Assembly: GCF_900142785.1 (NCBI RefSeq)
Contig: NZ_FRCD01000016.1
Span: 62,001-126,000, forward strand
DNA: 64,000 nt
From: Chryseobacterium carnipullorum
GTDB lineage: Bacteria; Bacteroidota; Bacteroidia; Flavobacteriales; Weeksellaceae
Direction: 5' to 3'
Shown: positions 54,724-63,429 of the stretch, piece by piece
Layout: each line of letters begins with the position of its first letter
Numbering within the stretch: the first letter of the stretch is position 1
Program-made: the position numbers and the translations under genes
Notes under the pieces: generated by a model
What the model was told of the DNA's origin: nothing
The model's input: only the letters and a program-made list of their open reading frames with translations
The model's database searches: none

Positions 54724-56202
54724 TTATCTTTTCTTTTTTCTTCGTTTTTTAAGTTCGTCTTCCGCAGGAACTTTAGAAGTTCCTGAACTCTTCATCAATT
54801 CAAACAGCATTTCATTTACGGCTTTACTAAACTCAGTTTTGTTCTTATTTTCAGCGCGGTTTTCTGTCTGCATTTTGTTTGCGTTTGCTGGATTCACAAA
54901 ATTTTGAAATTCCTTTTCGCCGATTAATGATTGAAGGTCCCCGATGTAATGGAATCGTGTATGAACCGCATAAATTTTTCCATCTTCGCCTTTGGTTAAT
55001 GAAATATTCTTATCATTATTTCGGGTATTATTTTTAATAAAATCCTTGACTTCTAGCTGAACTTTCCGGTAGGTATCCAAATCTTTTTTTCCTCTGTTTT
55101 CAAACAGCATAAAATCTTTGATTTCTGTTTCCGGATATTTATTATTTAAAAATTTTAGCAAAATTATTTTTGATTCCTCATTCGGAATGTTGTAATCTTT
55201 CAAGATTTCAAAAAGCTTTTTATCTAATTTTTCGAAGGTGAATTCAAACAAATCATTCATTTTCAAAATCTCACTTCCTTTATAAACGTTGCCTGTTTTG
55301 TGGTCGATTATGGTATAACCAAAAGGTTTGTTTTCTTCTTTATGATGAAAGACCATATCAATTCCGAAAACATCTTTCAGCTTTTTCTGAAGCTCACTTT
55401 CAAATTCTATTTTTGGTTTCCAATCATCTTTTTGTTTTTCATCCGGCAGCATTGATTGCTGTCGTCTTCTATCTTCCACTTTGAAAACCTTGTTGGAATA
55501 AATTTCCCTGTATTTGCTAACAATAGCTTTGATTTGTTTCGACCTATTGTCATTTTTATTGTTATTGAAAACGAGCTGATTTCCGTCAATGGTTTTCTGT
55601 TTTACTCCATTTTTCAGAATATCAAATGCGTTTTCATTTTGCTTATCTTTTATCAACTTAAAACCGTTTCTTTCGAGCAAAGTTTCCAATTGATGAATCG
55701 AACTGATTTTGTAATTCAGCAATTTTTCAAGTTCATCTCCCGATTTTATTCCATATAATTTCTCTAAAGTTTTGCTTAAAGATTGTTGCGCTTTAAGCTT
55801 TTCATAGCTATCATTAATCTTTTTTCCTGTGTTTTTGTCAACTCTTGTTGAAACCATATGCACGTGATTATTATCTGTATCATTATGAAAAACCACAATA
55901 AAGGGCTGGTTTCCGTAACCCATTTCCTGCATAAAATCTTCCGCAACTTTTGTCAATTCATCTTTGCTGTGTTCCTGAAACTTAGTAGAAATCACAGCGT
56001 GAAATTGTGGTTTCTTTATTTTTTCACTTATAGAAATTGATTTAAAGTAATCTCGAACTTCCTGCTGCTTGCTGTTTTCATTAATGAACGATGGGAAATT
56101 TTTCATCATCATTAATTCTCCAATCCCTTTTTCTACCTTTTTATCGTTGTACTGTACCCCGTGAAAACTTGAGCTTGCGGAACCTAAAATCTTAACTATC
56201 AT
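54724..56202 (-). CDS. mobB: relaxase MobB (mobilisation nuclease)
   Basis: A 492-residue relaxase of the PF03432 type, which nicks oriT and stays bound to the 5' end. Tyr18 in FHGVQYNDKK is a candidate catalytic Tyr, and the metal site is H106/H113/H115 in FHNDTDNNHVHMV. A long, Lys-rich helical C-terminus follows. It overlaps mobA by 11 bases, so the pair is translated together. Confidence 0.9.
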   Translation of the reverse strand: MIVKILGSASSSFHGVQYNDKKVEKGIGELMMMKNFPSFINENSKQQEVRDYFKSISISEKIKKPQFHAVISTKFQEHSKDELTKVAEDFMQEMGYGNQPFIVVFHNDTDNNHVHMVSTRVDKNTGKKINDSYEKLKAQQSLSKTLEKLYGIKSGDELEKLLNYKISSIHQLETLLERNGFKLIKDKQNENAFDILKNGVKQKTIDGNQLVFNNNKNDNRSKQIKAIVSKYREIYSNKVFKVEDRRRQQSMLPDEKQKDDWKPKIEFESELQKKLKDVFGIDMVFHHKEENKPFGYTIIDHKTGNVYKGSEILKMNDLFEFTFEKLDKKLFEILKDYNIPNEESKIILLKFLNNKYPETEIKDFMLFENRGKKDLDTYRKVQLEVKDFIKNNTRNNDKNISLTKGEDGKIYAVHTRFHYIGDLQSLIGEKEFQNFVNPANANKMQTENRAENKNKTEFSKAVNEMLFELMKSSGTSKVPAEDELKKRRKKKR

Positions 56203-56566
56203 TTGCGATTAGTGAAAAGATTTTGATGAAAATTTCAATCTGCTTCTTTTTCAAATTTGCTACTTCATTTATGTGAATTGAAAAACTAGTGAGTTCCTTT
56301 TCGCTGATAAATTTTTGACCGTTCGCAATTTTCGCAACCTGATTGATGTTGTTTTCAATCTTTCCAAAGATGTTATCTTGTTTTTCAATGAACGCTAATA
56401 CTTTTCTTCTCTCGTCATCTAAAATCCTATTCTCTACGGAGTCGATGATTAAACTAGTTAAAGAAATTTGCTTTTTTAAACAGATTTTTTTCCAGTTTTC
56501 TTTTTGGATATTGGATATCCTTATTTTAATGGAATTTTTCTTCTCAAAATCCTTCATATCCATCAT
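56192..56566 (-). CDS. mobA: relaxosome accessory protein MobA
   Basis: A 124-residue basic protein with an N-terminal ribbon-helix-helix-like segment (KIRISNIQKENWKKICLKKQISLTSLIIDSV, by pattern) and a helical C-terminus (ENNINQVAKIANGQ), as in MobC-type oriT-binding proteins. Overlaps mobB at its end and the exported gene at its start (ATGA). Confidence 0.82.
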   Translation of the reverse strand: MMDMKDFEKKNSIKIRISNIQKENWKKICLKKQISLTSLIIDSVENRILDDERRKVLAFIEKQDNIFGKIENNINQVAKIANGQKFISEKELTSFSIHINEVANLKKKQIEIFIKIFSLIANDS

Positions 56567-57375
56567 TCAATTACATTCAGATAATTAATTGGAAAAGTGG
56601 TCATGCCCTTTATGGTACCGTTGAATTTTTCGATTTGATTTTTCCATAGAAGAAGATTGAAATCAACGTTCGTTAACGAAATAATACCCTGCTCTATACC
56701 TAAACTAATTCCATTTGAGTTTCCACTTACTAAAATATTGTTCAATGAGCCCACACTGCCATCCGACATAAAACCTAAATCCCGTAATGGTTTTGAAAGA
56801 TTAAGTAGGGCGTAATTTGAAGTGATGGGCGTTGAACAAATTATACTAACATCTAAATAGCCAATTGTTCCAATTCGCCTCGCATCAATTTGCCCGGTTA
56901 TTCCAAGACCAGATGTTCCTAATCTATATATTTTAGTTGATAATGTATGCTGGCGAGGATTTGTAGGAAAAGGAATATATGTGTTCCACGACGTTTGTTC
57001 AGAAATAGTATTAGCAGATAGTGTTTCGTCCAATATGATGAGCGCATCGTAATAATTAGGCTCCTTAAAAATCTGATTCCAATACTGGCCATTGAAAAAG
57101 TAGTAACCTTCTTCTACAATATGAATGACTTGCCCCAAAAGATTTGACGCAGGTTGAGTCACATAAACAATGGCACCTTTTTGCAATACTGAATAAGTTT
57201 TATTCGCAAGTTGATCACCAGTGATTCTTGGGGGAATAATACCGTCATAATGATCGATATCGTTTGGTTTTCCAACAACCTCAAAAGTAGACTCAGGAGA
57301 TTGAGTATTGATACCGACCTGTCCCTCGATTGAAATAGCTATTAATAGTAACAAGAAATAAATGAATTTGCTCAT
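56563..57375 (-). CDS. exported fibre-like protein at the head of the mob operon
   Basis: A 270-residue exported protein with a leader ending IEGQ followed by VGINTQSPESTFEV, a motif common in Bacteroidetes surface and phage-tail-like repeat proteins. The rest is beta-rich with a late ISLGIEQGIISLTNVDFNLLLW segment. Its stop overlaps the mobA start. A surface protein in front of a relaxase gene is unusual; it may help cell contact. Function inferred only from position. Confidence 0.7.
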   Translation of the reverse strand: MSKFIYFLLLLIAISIEGQVGINTQSPESTFEVVGKPNDIDHYDGIIPPRITGDQLANKTYSVLQKGAIVYVTQPASNLLGQVIHIVEEGYYFFNGQYWNQIFKEPNYYDALIILDETLSANTISEQTSWNTYIPFPTNPRQHTLSTKIYRLGTSGLGITGQIDARRIGTIGYLDVSIICSTPITSNYALLNLSKPLRDLGFMSDGSVGSLNNILVSGNSNGISLGIEQGIISLTNVDFNLLLWKNQIEKFNGTIKGMTTFPINYLNVIE

Positions 57376-57593
57376 TGGTATTTTATTAAAATTTCTGAGA
57401 CAAAATTGAGCGATAAAAACCTATAAAACAATAATAGTCAACACGTTTGGTTAAAAAACGAACAGCGTGGATTAGGATGGAAAAGTTGTAGATTAAAAAG
57501 GAATGATTAGGCTGAATCTAGAGTCTTATTCAAAATTTTGACAAAAATAAAAACAAGTTCCGCAGTTTTTTTACCCCCTTTTTGCAAAAAAAG
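57376..57593. other. upstream control region of the mob/tra operon
   Basis: No gene seen. It contains an AT-rich upstream segment and a CCTTTTTGCAAAAAAAGG-type hairpin near 57577-57594. No perfect TAnnTTTG promoter is seen close to the exported gene's start. Confidence 0.4.
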
Positions 57594-57651
57594 GCAAGAT
57601 CGTCTTTGTAATACAACTTGAAAAGTTTGTACGTACAAAGACACATCTTGC
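57594..57651. repeat. long inverted repeat, oriT or operator candidate
   Basis: Arms GCAAGAT-C-GTCTTTGTA (57594-57610) and TACAAAGAC-AC-ATCTTGC (57634-57651) pair at all but the central one to two bases. The 23-base interval includes part of a perfect 14-bp palindrome TTTGTACGTACAAA (57626-57639). It lies about 220 bases upstream of the first gene of the mob operon, a place where oriT is expected. Confidence 0.7.
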
Positions 57652-58480
57652 ATTTAAAAAGAGTTTGTTTTTCAGATTTCTGAAAAGGTAAATTATATCA
57701 TTGATTATTGCAATTTGTCCGGAGGGATGTTCTTAATGATAAGTAGTGATGGTACATCTTCCCAAAATAAGGAAACCTTTTTTTCATCAGTGTGTGCAAT
57801 TAATTGAGGTTGCGCAATATAATTTATAAAGAATTTCTCCACGGCCTAATTTATCCAAATAGCTGTATTAATTTTACGCAGGTTTCTTTTGCAATTTGTC
57901 CGGTATTACTAGCTTTAACAAAGTATTATTGTATAAATGATTAATACCTCCTAGGCGTATTGTACGCAGGTTTGTCTTACATGTGTATCTATTTTATTCA
58001 GATTTGATCTCGTGGAATTTTAACAGCGCTTGAAATATGACCTTACATTTTTTTTACAACTACCTATATTCATTGTATACAGCTTTAGCTATTTCATTAG
58101 ATTATAACATGTGCTTATCCCAAAGGTTTAATATAGTCTTAAATTATGGCAAGCAGCAACTTGTACTTATTATACACAGCTTTTTCTTTCACCTGTCTCA
58201 ATTATACCCACATTAAATGTTGTGCTGTTTGATTGCTCCGACAGCACGTGGCATTATATTACGCAGTTGGTTGTATATATTTTACACAAGTTTATACTAT
58301 AAAGTTAATAACGAAGGTTGTACCTGATCACTCTTTATCCATTATTTTTTGTCTAACAAGCACATTTACAAACTAATCATTTCTTAATTCTTTGACGCTG
58401 TGGAGATAAACTATTAATTAACTTCAAAAAAGTTGTTTGCAAACGGTTTTGCATAAAAGTTAGAATATAATGTCCTTATT
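57652..58480. repeat. gene-free region with degenerate repeats
   Basis: No convincing gene. TTGCAATTTGTCCGG occurs twice (57708 and 57890). A looser motif near ATTnTACGCAGGTTT occurs about six times: 57871, 57957, 58073, 58170, 58257 and 58280, with spacings of roughly 85-115 bases except the last. It may be an array of binding sites or part of the transfer origin. Confidence 0.45.
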
Positions 58481-59077
58481 TTATTCACTATAGGGGACCA
58501 AATGTAAACCCATTTCTCGAAATTCAACTGAATACTCTCTTTTGACAATCTTAAACAAATGAGTTTTATATATAAATTCTAAATTCTCCAATATTTCACT
58601 ATCACTGAAATTTAAAATATCTCCAACCAATAATTCTCTACCACACACCAATGGTTGAACGTCAGCAAACTCATCGTTGCTTTTATCAAAATACAAGTAA
58701 AACATGAATGAATTTTTTAAATTTTCCGTCTCATTATTTTCAAAAGGATTTTCCTTATTATTTATTATTTCTAAATAATAATCATTCCAACGTCTAACTA
58801 TGAATTCAGTTGTACTTCTTAATTTTATAATGGCTAATAAGAATTCCCCGGCATTTTTTCTGTAAACATTATCATTTTCTAATTGCAAAACGTTTTGAAT
58901 TTCTGAAAGAAAATTTCTAAGATCTTGCTTTAGTATTTTTACTTTATAATCCTGAATTGATTTAAAAATTGAAAAATAACTTTCTGCTGTGTCTTTTTCA
59001 GTGCCAATGTAATTAACATACACTCTTATTGTAGACAAAATAAAATCTTTCAAATCAAACTGTTGATCATCTTTCAT
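58481..59077 (-). CDS. accessory protein, unknown
   Basis: A 198-residue soluble protein, largely helical and Asn/Glu-rich. A helix pair (ESYFSIFKSIQDYKVKILKQDL) and a Phe/Tyr-rich core (NSFMFYLYFDKS) are visible. I do not recognise the family. It is not part of the tra operon, being separated by the 1.1-kb control region. Confidence 0.6.
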   Translation of the reverse strand: MKDDQQFDLKDFILSTIRVYVNYIGTEKDTAESYFSIFKSIQDYKVKILKQDLRNFLSEIQNVLQLENDNVYRKNAGEFLLAIIKLRSTTEFIVRRWNDYYLEIINNKENPFENNETENLKNSFMFYLYFDKSNDEFADVQPLVCGRELLVGDILNFSDSEILENLEFIYKTHLFKIVKREYSVEFREMGLHLVPYSE

Positions 59078-59192
59078 AAAAAATATTTTAATTAAAATTA
59101 CTCAAATAAAGCTTCAAATATAAATTTAAAGATAGCAACTGTTTCCTTACTAAACTTTTAGTAGTTCATCAATCAAAAACTATTTTAAAAAT

Positions 59193-59209
59193 TATCGTTT
59201 TTTGAGATC
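59193..59209 (+). repeat. dispersed 16-bp motif, copy 1
   Basis: ATCGTTTTTTGAGATC, first of five like-oriented copies (59193, 59851, 61727, 62320, 63432). It lies between the 198-residue gene and the repeat-protein gene. Confidence 0.6.
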
Positions 59210-59275
59210 TCGAATTTGAAGCAATTTCATATTACTCATAGTATTATTTATGCTTTAATTGGACGAAATATTTTA

Positions 59276-59725
59276 TTAATAAGAACTTTCTGTATATTCC
59301 CATTTTTTGTATAGGTCGTTATACTTATAGTGTCCTATTTTACTTCCTCTTGCATCAAATACGTCATAGCGCTTATACAAATCATTCCATTTTTTAGAAC
59401 CAGTTTGATCACCGTTTGAGTTGTATTTGTCAGTCCTGTTGTAAAGGTTATTTTGCTTTTCATAACCTTGTTGGTTTCCATTTTGGTCGTATGTTTCCTT
59501 TCTGTTATAAAGGTCATTTTGCTTTTCATACTTAATCATATTTCCATTAGCGTCAAAATACTCAATTCTGTTGTATAGAGTATTTTCTTTTGCATAACCT
59601 ATCATATTACCTCGTGAGTCAAAAAACTCTGTCCGTTCGTAAAGACTGTTATACTTTTGTGCTGTTTGTGCTTTTACAGCAACTATCGTCAAGGTTATGA
59701 CGAATAAGAGAATTATTTTTTTCAT
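59276..59725 (-). CDS. exported protein with 22-residue LYNR repeats
   Basis: A 149-residue protein with a Sec leader ending VKAQ and about 5.5 tandem repeats of 22 residues on the pattern N-x-LYxRxxxxDxxGNxxGYxKx. The repeats are similar to one another at DNA level too, 66 bp each. Resembles short YD-like surface repeats, and could be a binding scaffold. A stand-alone gene. Confidence 0.75.
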   Translation of the reverse strand: MKKIILLFVITLTIVAVKAQTAQKYNSLYERTEFFDSRGNMIGYAKENTLYNRIEYFDANGNMIKYEKQNDLYNRKETYDQNGNQQGYEKQNNLYNRTDKYNSNGDQTGSKKWNDLYKRYDVFDARGSKIGHYKYNDLYKKWEYTESSY

Positions 59726-59850
59726 TTTATTAAAATTTATTTTATTGCTTACTCTATTCGGTTTTCAGCCTTCCAAGGTGTATGTTTTTGTTCTGCCCAA
59801 AACAATTAATCGAAAAAAAATATGAACATATTTAACATGATAATTTTTTC

Positions 59851-59866
59851 ATCGTTTTTTGAGACT
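59851..59866 (+). repeat. dispersed 16-bp motif, copy 2
   Basis: ATCGTTTTTTGAGACT; the stop codon of the truncated frame at 59865 lies within it. Confidence 0.6.
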
Positions 59867-60146
59867 AAATATAAGTCTGATTAAAATTATTATTCAAGTC
59901 CTCAGGTATTGCTAGATCTTCTATCATTTCCTTTCTATCGCAGTTTTTACCATAAAAGATTGAATCAATAATTTTTATCAAACTAATACTATTATCGTGA
60001 TCAAAAATTGGTGGAGATATTGCTTTTGAAATCTGAGAAGTACCAGGAAGAATAGCTTGCAAAATATCACATGATTTAAACAAAATTGTGATGCATTCCA
60101 ACAGTAATTTCTCTTTAAAATATTTAAGTTTCCGGCTACTTTTCCT
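59865..60146 (-). pseudogene. truncated gene fragment
   Basis: A frame of about 93 codons with no ATG; a TTG at 60101 would give 78 residues. The sequence (TILFKSCDILQAILPG, ISLIKIIDSIFYGKNCDRKEMIEDL) looks coding. The stop falls inside motif copy 2, suggesting that the gene's 3' part was replaced. No family recognised. Confidence 0.4.
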
Positions 60147-60458
60147 TTAGTGATAAAATTTTGCTTTAGATCGCTTAAAAGTGTCGGACAAAATGTTTGG
60201 AATTATTGTTGTGCGAGTAAATTATCTCACAAAAGTCGGACTCGATCGAATGATCACATTAAAATTTCTCAATAAAAAACCTCCAGCTTTCTCAAGAGAT
60301 TTTGCGGGTAGGATTTTATAAATGTTAGCCACAGTTTAATTTTAAAAATAAAATCATTTAGATTTTTTTAGTATTATTAAGTTTAGAAAATTTAGAGATT
60401 TGTTAAAATAAAAATTAAATTTTATCGAAGTTAATAACAAAATATTAAAATCAAAAAA
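60147..60458. other. intergenic stretch
   Basis: AT-rich, with no frame of note. It must hold the promoter of the Cys-rich protein gene, but no clean TTG/TAnnTTTG pair is seen. Confidence 0.5.
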
Positions 60459-60869
60459 ATGAAAACACTAAAATTTTTATTCTTACTATTAGTTAGTCAA
60501 TGTGTATTTTCTTGTAATGATCATGAAATTGATTATCCATCATCAGAGAAATTTAATAAAAATTCGGATATATCAAATTTTAACAAATCATCTCAGTCAG
60601 ATGCGGATGCCGATTTAGCCAACGCAGTTAAGCAGAGATACAATTCAGATATTAAATTTCACGGAGATGGCGGCTATACAATGACTTTTCCAGATGGTAC
60701 TTCTGCTGAAGTAGTGCCTACAGAAAATAATCGTTATAAATTAACTGGTTCAAGAATGCCTGGTGTAACAATGGAAGTTTATCAGAATGGAAAAGACTTT
60801 GTAATTAATGTTTTAGAAGATAAAAATGGTTACTTTGAAGGCTCCGCACTCGCTAGACCGTGTGCATAG
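60459..60869 (+). CDS. lipoprotein leader part of a Cys-rich exported protein
   Basis: A 136-residue lipoprotein with lipobox CVFSC at about residues 15-19, a Ser/Asn-rich spacer, and a small domain (GDGGYTMTFPDGTSAEVVPTE). It ends at a TAG that cuts a reading frame which stays open and Cys-rich for 46 more codons. It may be a precursor whose C-terminal peptide is the active part. Plus strand, with the two-helix gene downstream. Confidence 0.6.
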   Translation: MKTLKFLFLLLVSQCVFSCNDHEIDYPSSEKFNKNSDISNFNKSSQSDADADLANAVKQRYNSDIKFHGDGGYTMTFPDGTSAEVVPTENNRYKLTGSRMPGVTMEVYQNGKDFVINVLEDKNGYFEGSALARPCA

Positions 60870-61010
60870 CATCCTAAAGGGGAAGGTTTTAACTCTTGCT
60901 TTAAAAGAGAGTGGGGAGAATTTTGTGATGGTTTCATTGGTTGTGTAGCTCAAGCAACAAATCCTCTTCCTGTAGCTGCTGCAATAAGTCTTCATTGTGC
61001 TACTTGTTAA
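60870..61010 (+). pseudogene. in-frame continuation after amber stop (Cys-rich peptide)
   Basis: After TAG (60867-60869) the same frame encodes 46 residues, with five cysteines (GFNSCFKREWGEFC, GFIGCVAQATNP, ISLHCATC), and ends at TAA. One more Cys (PCA) lies before the amber codon. The composition resembles a compact disulfide-rich bacteriocin. It is either a recent nonsense mutation, readthrough, or a base error. Confidence 0.55.
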
Positions 61011-61027
61011 ATATTAAAATTCATATC

Positions 61028-61261
61028 ATGAATAAGAAAAATAAAATATTTATTGTAATTTTTATAACAGGGGCTGTTGCCATTATAAATGGCTCATTTA
61101 TAAAAATAAATGGAAATTTAAATGCAGATATTATTCTTTTATCTGGATTAATAATGGAATTAATATCTATTGCGGGTCTTATTTTAAATAATTTGAAAAA
61201 GATTAAATTATTTTTAAAATTACACCATATCATAAAAGTAACGGAAAAGAGATTGTCTTAA
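61028..61261 (+). CDS. two-helix membrane protein, putative immunity partner
   Basis: A 77-residue protein with two membrane helices (about residues 7-27 and 35-54) and a basic tail. It starts 17 bases after the frame of the Cys-rich protein and its stop lies in the terminator. Small two-helix proteins behind bacteriocin genes are often immunity proteins; this is inferred from position only. I chose 61028 (MNKKNK) over the longer frame from 60941. Confidence 0.6.
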   Translation: MNKKNKIFIVIFITGAVAIINGSFIKINGNLNADIILLSGLIMELISIAGLILNNLKKIKLFLKLHHIIKVTEKRLS

Positions 61262-61280
61262 AAAAGACAGTCTCTTTTTT
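61245..61280 (+). terminator. terminator of the Cys-rich/immunity pair
   Basis: A 15-bp stem (AAAAGAGATTGTCTT with its complement, one G-T pair), 4-base loop and a T run, overlapping the stop codon of the two-helix gene. Confidence 0.8.
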
Positions 61281-61453
61281 TAATCTTATTAGTAATTTCG
61301 ACTTTACGTCCCCAATAGAAAGCCTACTGGAGGAAATTCATCATAATCATATTTATCATAGTCAACCTTTACTTTATGTTTTTTTCAAATTCAAAAGTAC
61401 GCTTCAAAGTAAACTACCATGCTCTTTGAGTTCTTCCCTAACCCAGTCGTTTT
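61281..61453. other. no gene seen
   Basis: About 170 bases between the terminator and the gene fragment. Nothing identifiable. Confidence 0.4.
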
Positions 61454-61750
61454 TTAAGTAAGTTGAGTAAGTTCATCAATATCAGTAGTTGAAGGTGCCC
61501 TTGTTCCTGTGTGCTGTTCTGGTGTAACATGCTCAATAAGGCACCGCACAGCAATTGTAGTCCTGGTAATATCCACTAGATTATCATATACATCGGTTAA
61601 TGAGAAAATAATATCATCCGAAAATTCCAGAGTAAGCTTTTTTTGATTTTTATAGAGTTCATCCCAATAGAATCTTAGTGGGGAACTGTAGCCTCTTTTT
61701 TTCCTTTGTCCATCTTTTGCCGAATTATCGCTTTTTGAGACTATTTTATC
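61454..61750 (-). pseudogene. 3' fragment of an unknown gene
   Basis: A frame of 98 codons with no Met at all, ending in TAA at 61454. The sequence (SPLRFYWDELYKNQKKL, SLTDVYDNLVDITRTTIAVRC, EHVTPEQHTGTRAP) looks coding but has no start. The fragment begins at motif copy 3, so the 5' half was lost there. Confidence 0.45.
61727..61742 (+). repeat. dispersed 16-bp motif, copy 3
   Basis: ATCGCTTTTTGAGACT, one base different from copies 2 and 4. It sits at the 5' edge of the gene fragment. Confidence 0.55.
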
Positions 61751-61835
61751 TTATTGAACAAGTTTAACATCAGACAGTTGCAAATAAATTTAAATTCAGT
61801 TAAATATCAAAATAAGAGTCAGATTGCCAGTTTGG

Positions 61836-62165
61836 TTAGTCTGAACTTTTTTGCAATAATAAGCTCAATCTTACCATACTCTCTTGCAGTGCAATAAGAT
61901 CGTGCGGAACATGGGCCGGCAATTGGATTATCATGCCTTTCTTCAACAGATGCCGTTTACCATCAACCCCAAAGTCAATTAAACCTTCCATGACATGAAC
62001 GATAATTGGAAATGGAGCAGTATGTGCCTTCATTTCTTGTGTATCACGAAACAGAATTCTGATTTCTTTTGCAAAATCATTTTTAATCATTGTTTTAACT
62101 GCTGGTTTTTTTCCGTCCTCATAACGTAAATCCTCATAGAAGGAAGCTGTATCTGTCATAAACAT
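61836..62165 (-). CDS. small cupin-domain protein
   Basis: A 109-residue single cupin. The core shows a modified cupin motif: APFPIIVHVMEGLIDFGVDGKRHLLKKGMIIQLPAHVPHDLIAL (residues about 50-93; key residues His57, the GMIIQLPAHVPH stretch). Metal-binding residues are partly present. Role unknown; such proteins may act as sensors or isomerases. ATG at 62165 or 62159. Confidence 0.78.
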   Translation of the reverse strand: MFMTDTASFYEDLRYEDGKKPAVKTMIKNDFAKEIRILFRDTQEMKAHTAPFPIIVHVMEGLIDFGVDGKRHLLKKGMIIQLPAHVPHDLIALQESMVRLSLLLQKSSD

Positions 62166-62630
62166 TTATTTTGCTATTAAAATAAGAAAAAGCAGGGAAG
62201 TTTCACTTAAAAAAAGCGTAAAACTTCAGATAGCACTACATATTCAATTTGATCATAAAGCAAAACTATAGCCACTATAATAATAACGAAGTGTATCCCT
62301 CGTCTGGATTGATTGAATAATCGTTTTTTGAGACTTTCTGATTGATTTTAGTGCTACGTCTGAATAAATACTCCAAATATTCAGCATAGGGCCTTAATAA
62401 ATTAATTATACTTAGAAAATTGTTTTGAGATTCTTATATTATTCTAAAATTGGTCTTTGATGGTTTATGGACGAGATATTTACTGGTCTGCGCTGTAATC
62501 TTAGTTTAATTTATCGATATTTTCTTTACCAGTTGCTATAGTTGGTAGGTAGCAACTCCTAAAGGTTTATCCAGTCCCCGTATTGCATATTCTACTTTCA
62601 CATTACTTTTTGAGGCATGTAAATATTAAA
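62166..62630. other. gene-free stretch with motif copy 4
   Basis: No coding frame seen. It holds ATCGTTTTTTGAGACT at 62320-62335. Confidence 0.5.
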
Positions 62631-63121
62631 TTACTTACATTTATTATTGTAAGAGAGTATATTGATATTTTTTTTATCGCTATAAAGACATCGAAAATGG
62701 GGATCATAATGGTCAAAACTTGGTTTTAGTGTATGTATAATTTTTACTCTTTCAGCGGATTTATTATTATAAAAGTTGTTAATATTCATATGCTCATCAT
62801 AACAAATAAATATACTGTATCTTTTTTTATCATTTCAACACCTTTCATATGTAGCACTCTTAAATTCGGTTTATAATCTCCTATCTCGATAAAGATGCTG
62901 TCATTTCTTTTTGAAAAAAAAAGGCATATGTTATTTGATTCTTCTGCCTGCATTCTCCTTAAATCCTCTTTGTAAGATGAAATCTCTTTTTTAAGGGTAT
63001 TATTGATTATTATACTCGGATAAGAATATTCCATAATATTTTCTTTTTTCTTCTCTTTACAAGAAAATAAAACGAGAAAAACAAAAAGTAATTTACTTTC
63101 TTCTAAAAGATGTTGTATCAT
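62631..63121 (-). pseudogene. lipoprotein gene with frameshift
   Basis: The first part (to 62786) encodes a lipoprotein leader (lipobox VLFSC) and a short domain ending VYLFV. There the frame breaks. One extra T in the run before GTTATG would let it continue for about 50 codons with YDEHMNINNF and SFDHYDPHFRC to a TAA at 62631. So a single base is missing, in the organism or in the read. Confidence 0.55.
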
Positions 63122-63429
63122 AATATATAAAATGTGGTCTGCTATCTGGATTTGATATGTATATCAATGGATTAGCTTTGATTACCGTAATTTTCTAATA
63201 AATTTTCTAAAGTTATTCGATCTCCTTCTGTAGTTTTATAATCAACGCTTCCATTGTAGGTACAATATTGATTATATAAATTTTAAAACCATTGTATGTC
63301 TTCAAAATCAATTAAAAATCTGATGAACAGAACCGATTATAACATTATCGGTGCTGAGACTCTGATATTATAAGTTTATCAAATAAAACAATATTCAGCA
63401 AAATACATTCTAAAATTGCAAATAAGTAT
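63122..63429. other. no gene seen
   Basis: AT-rich, about 300 bases, no convincing frame. Confidence 0.4.
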
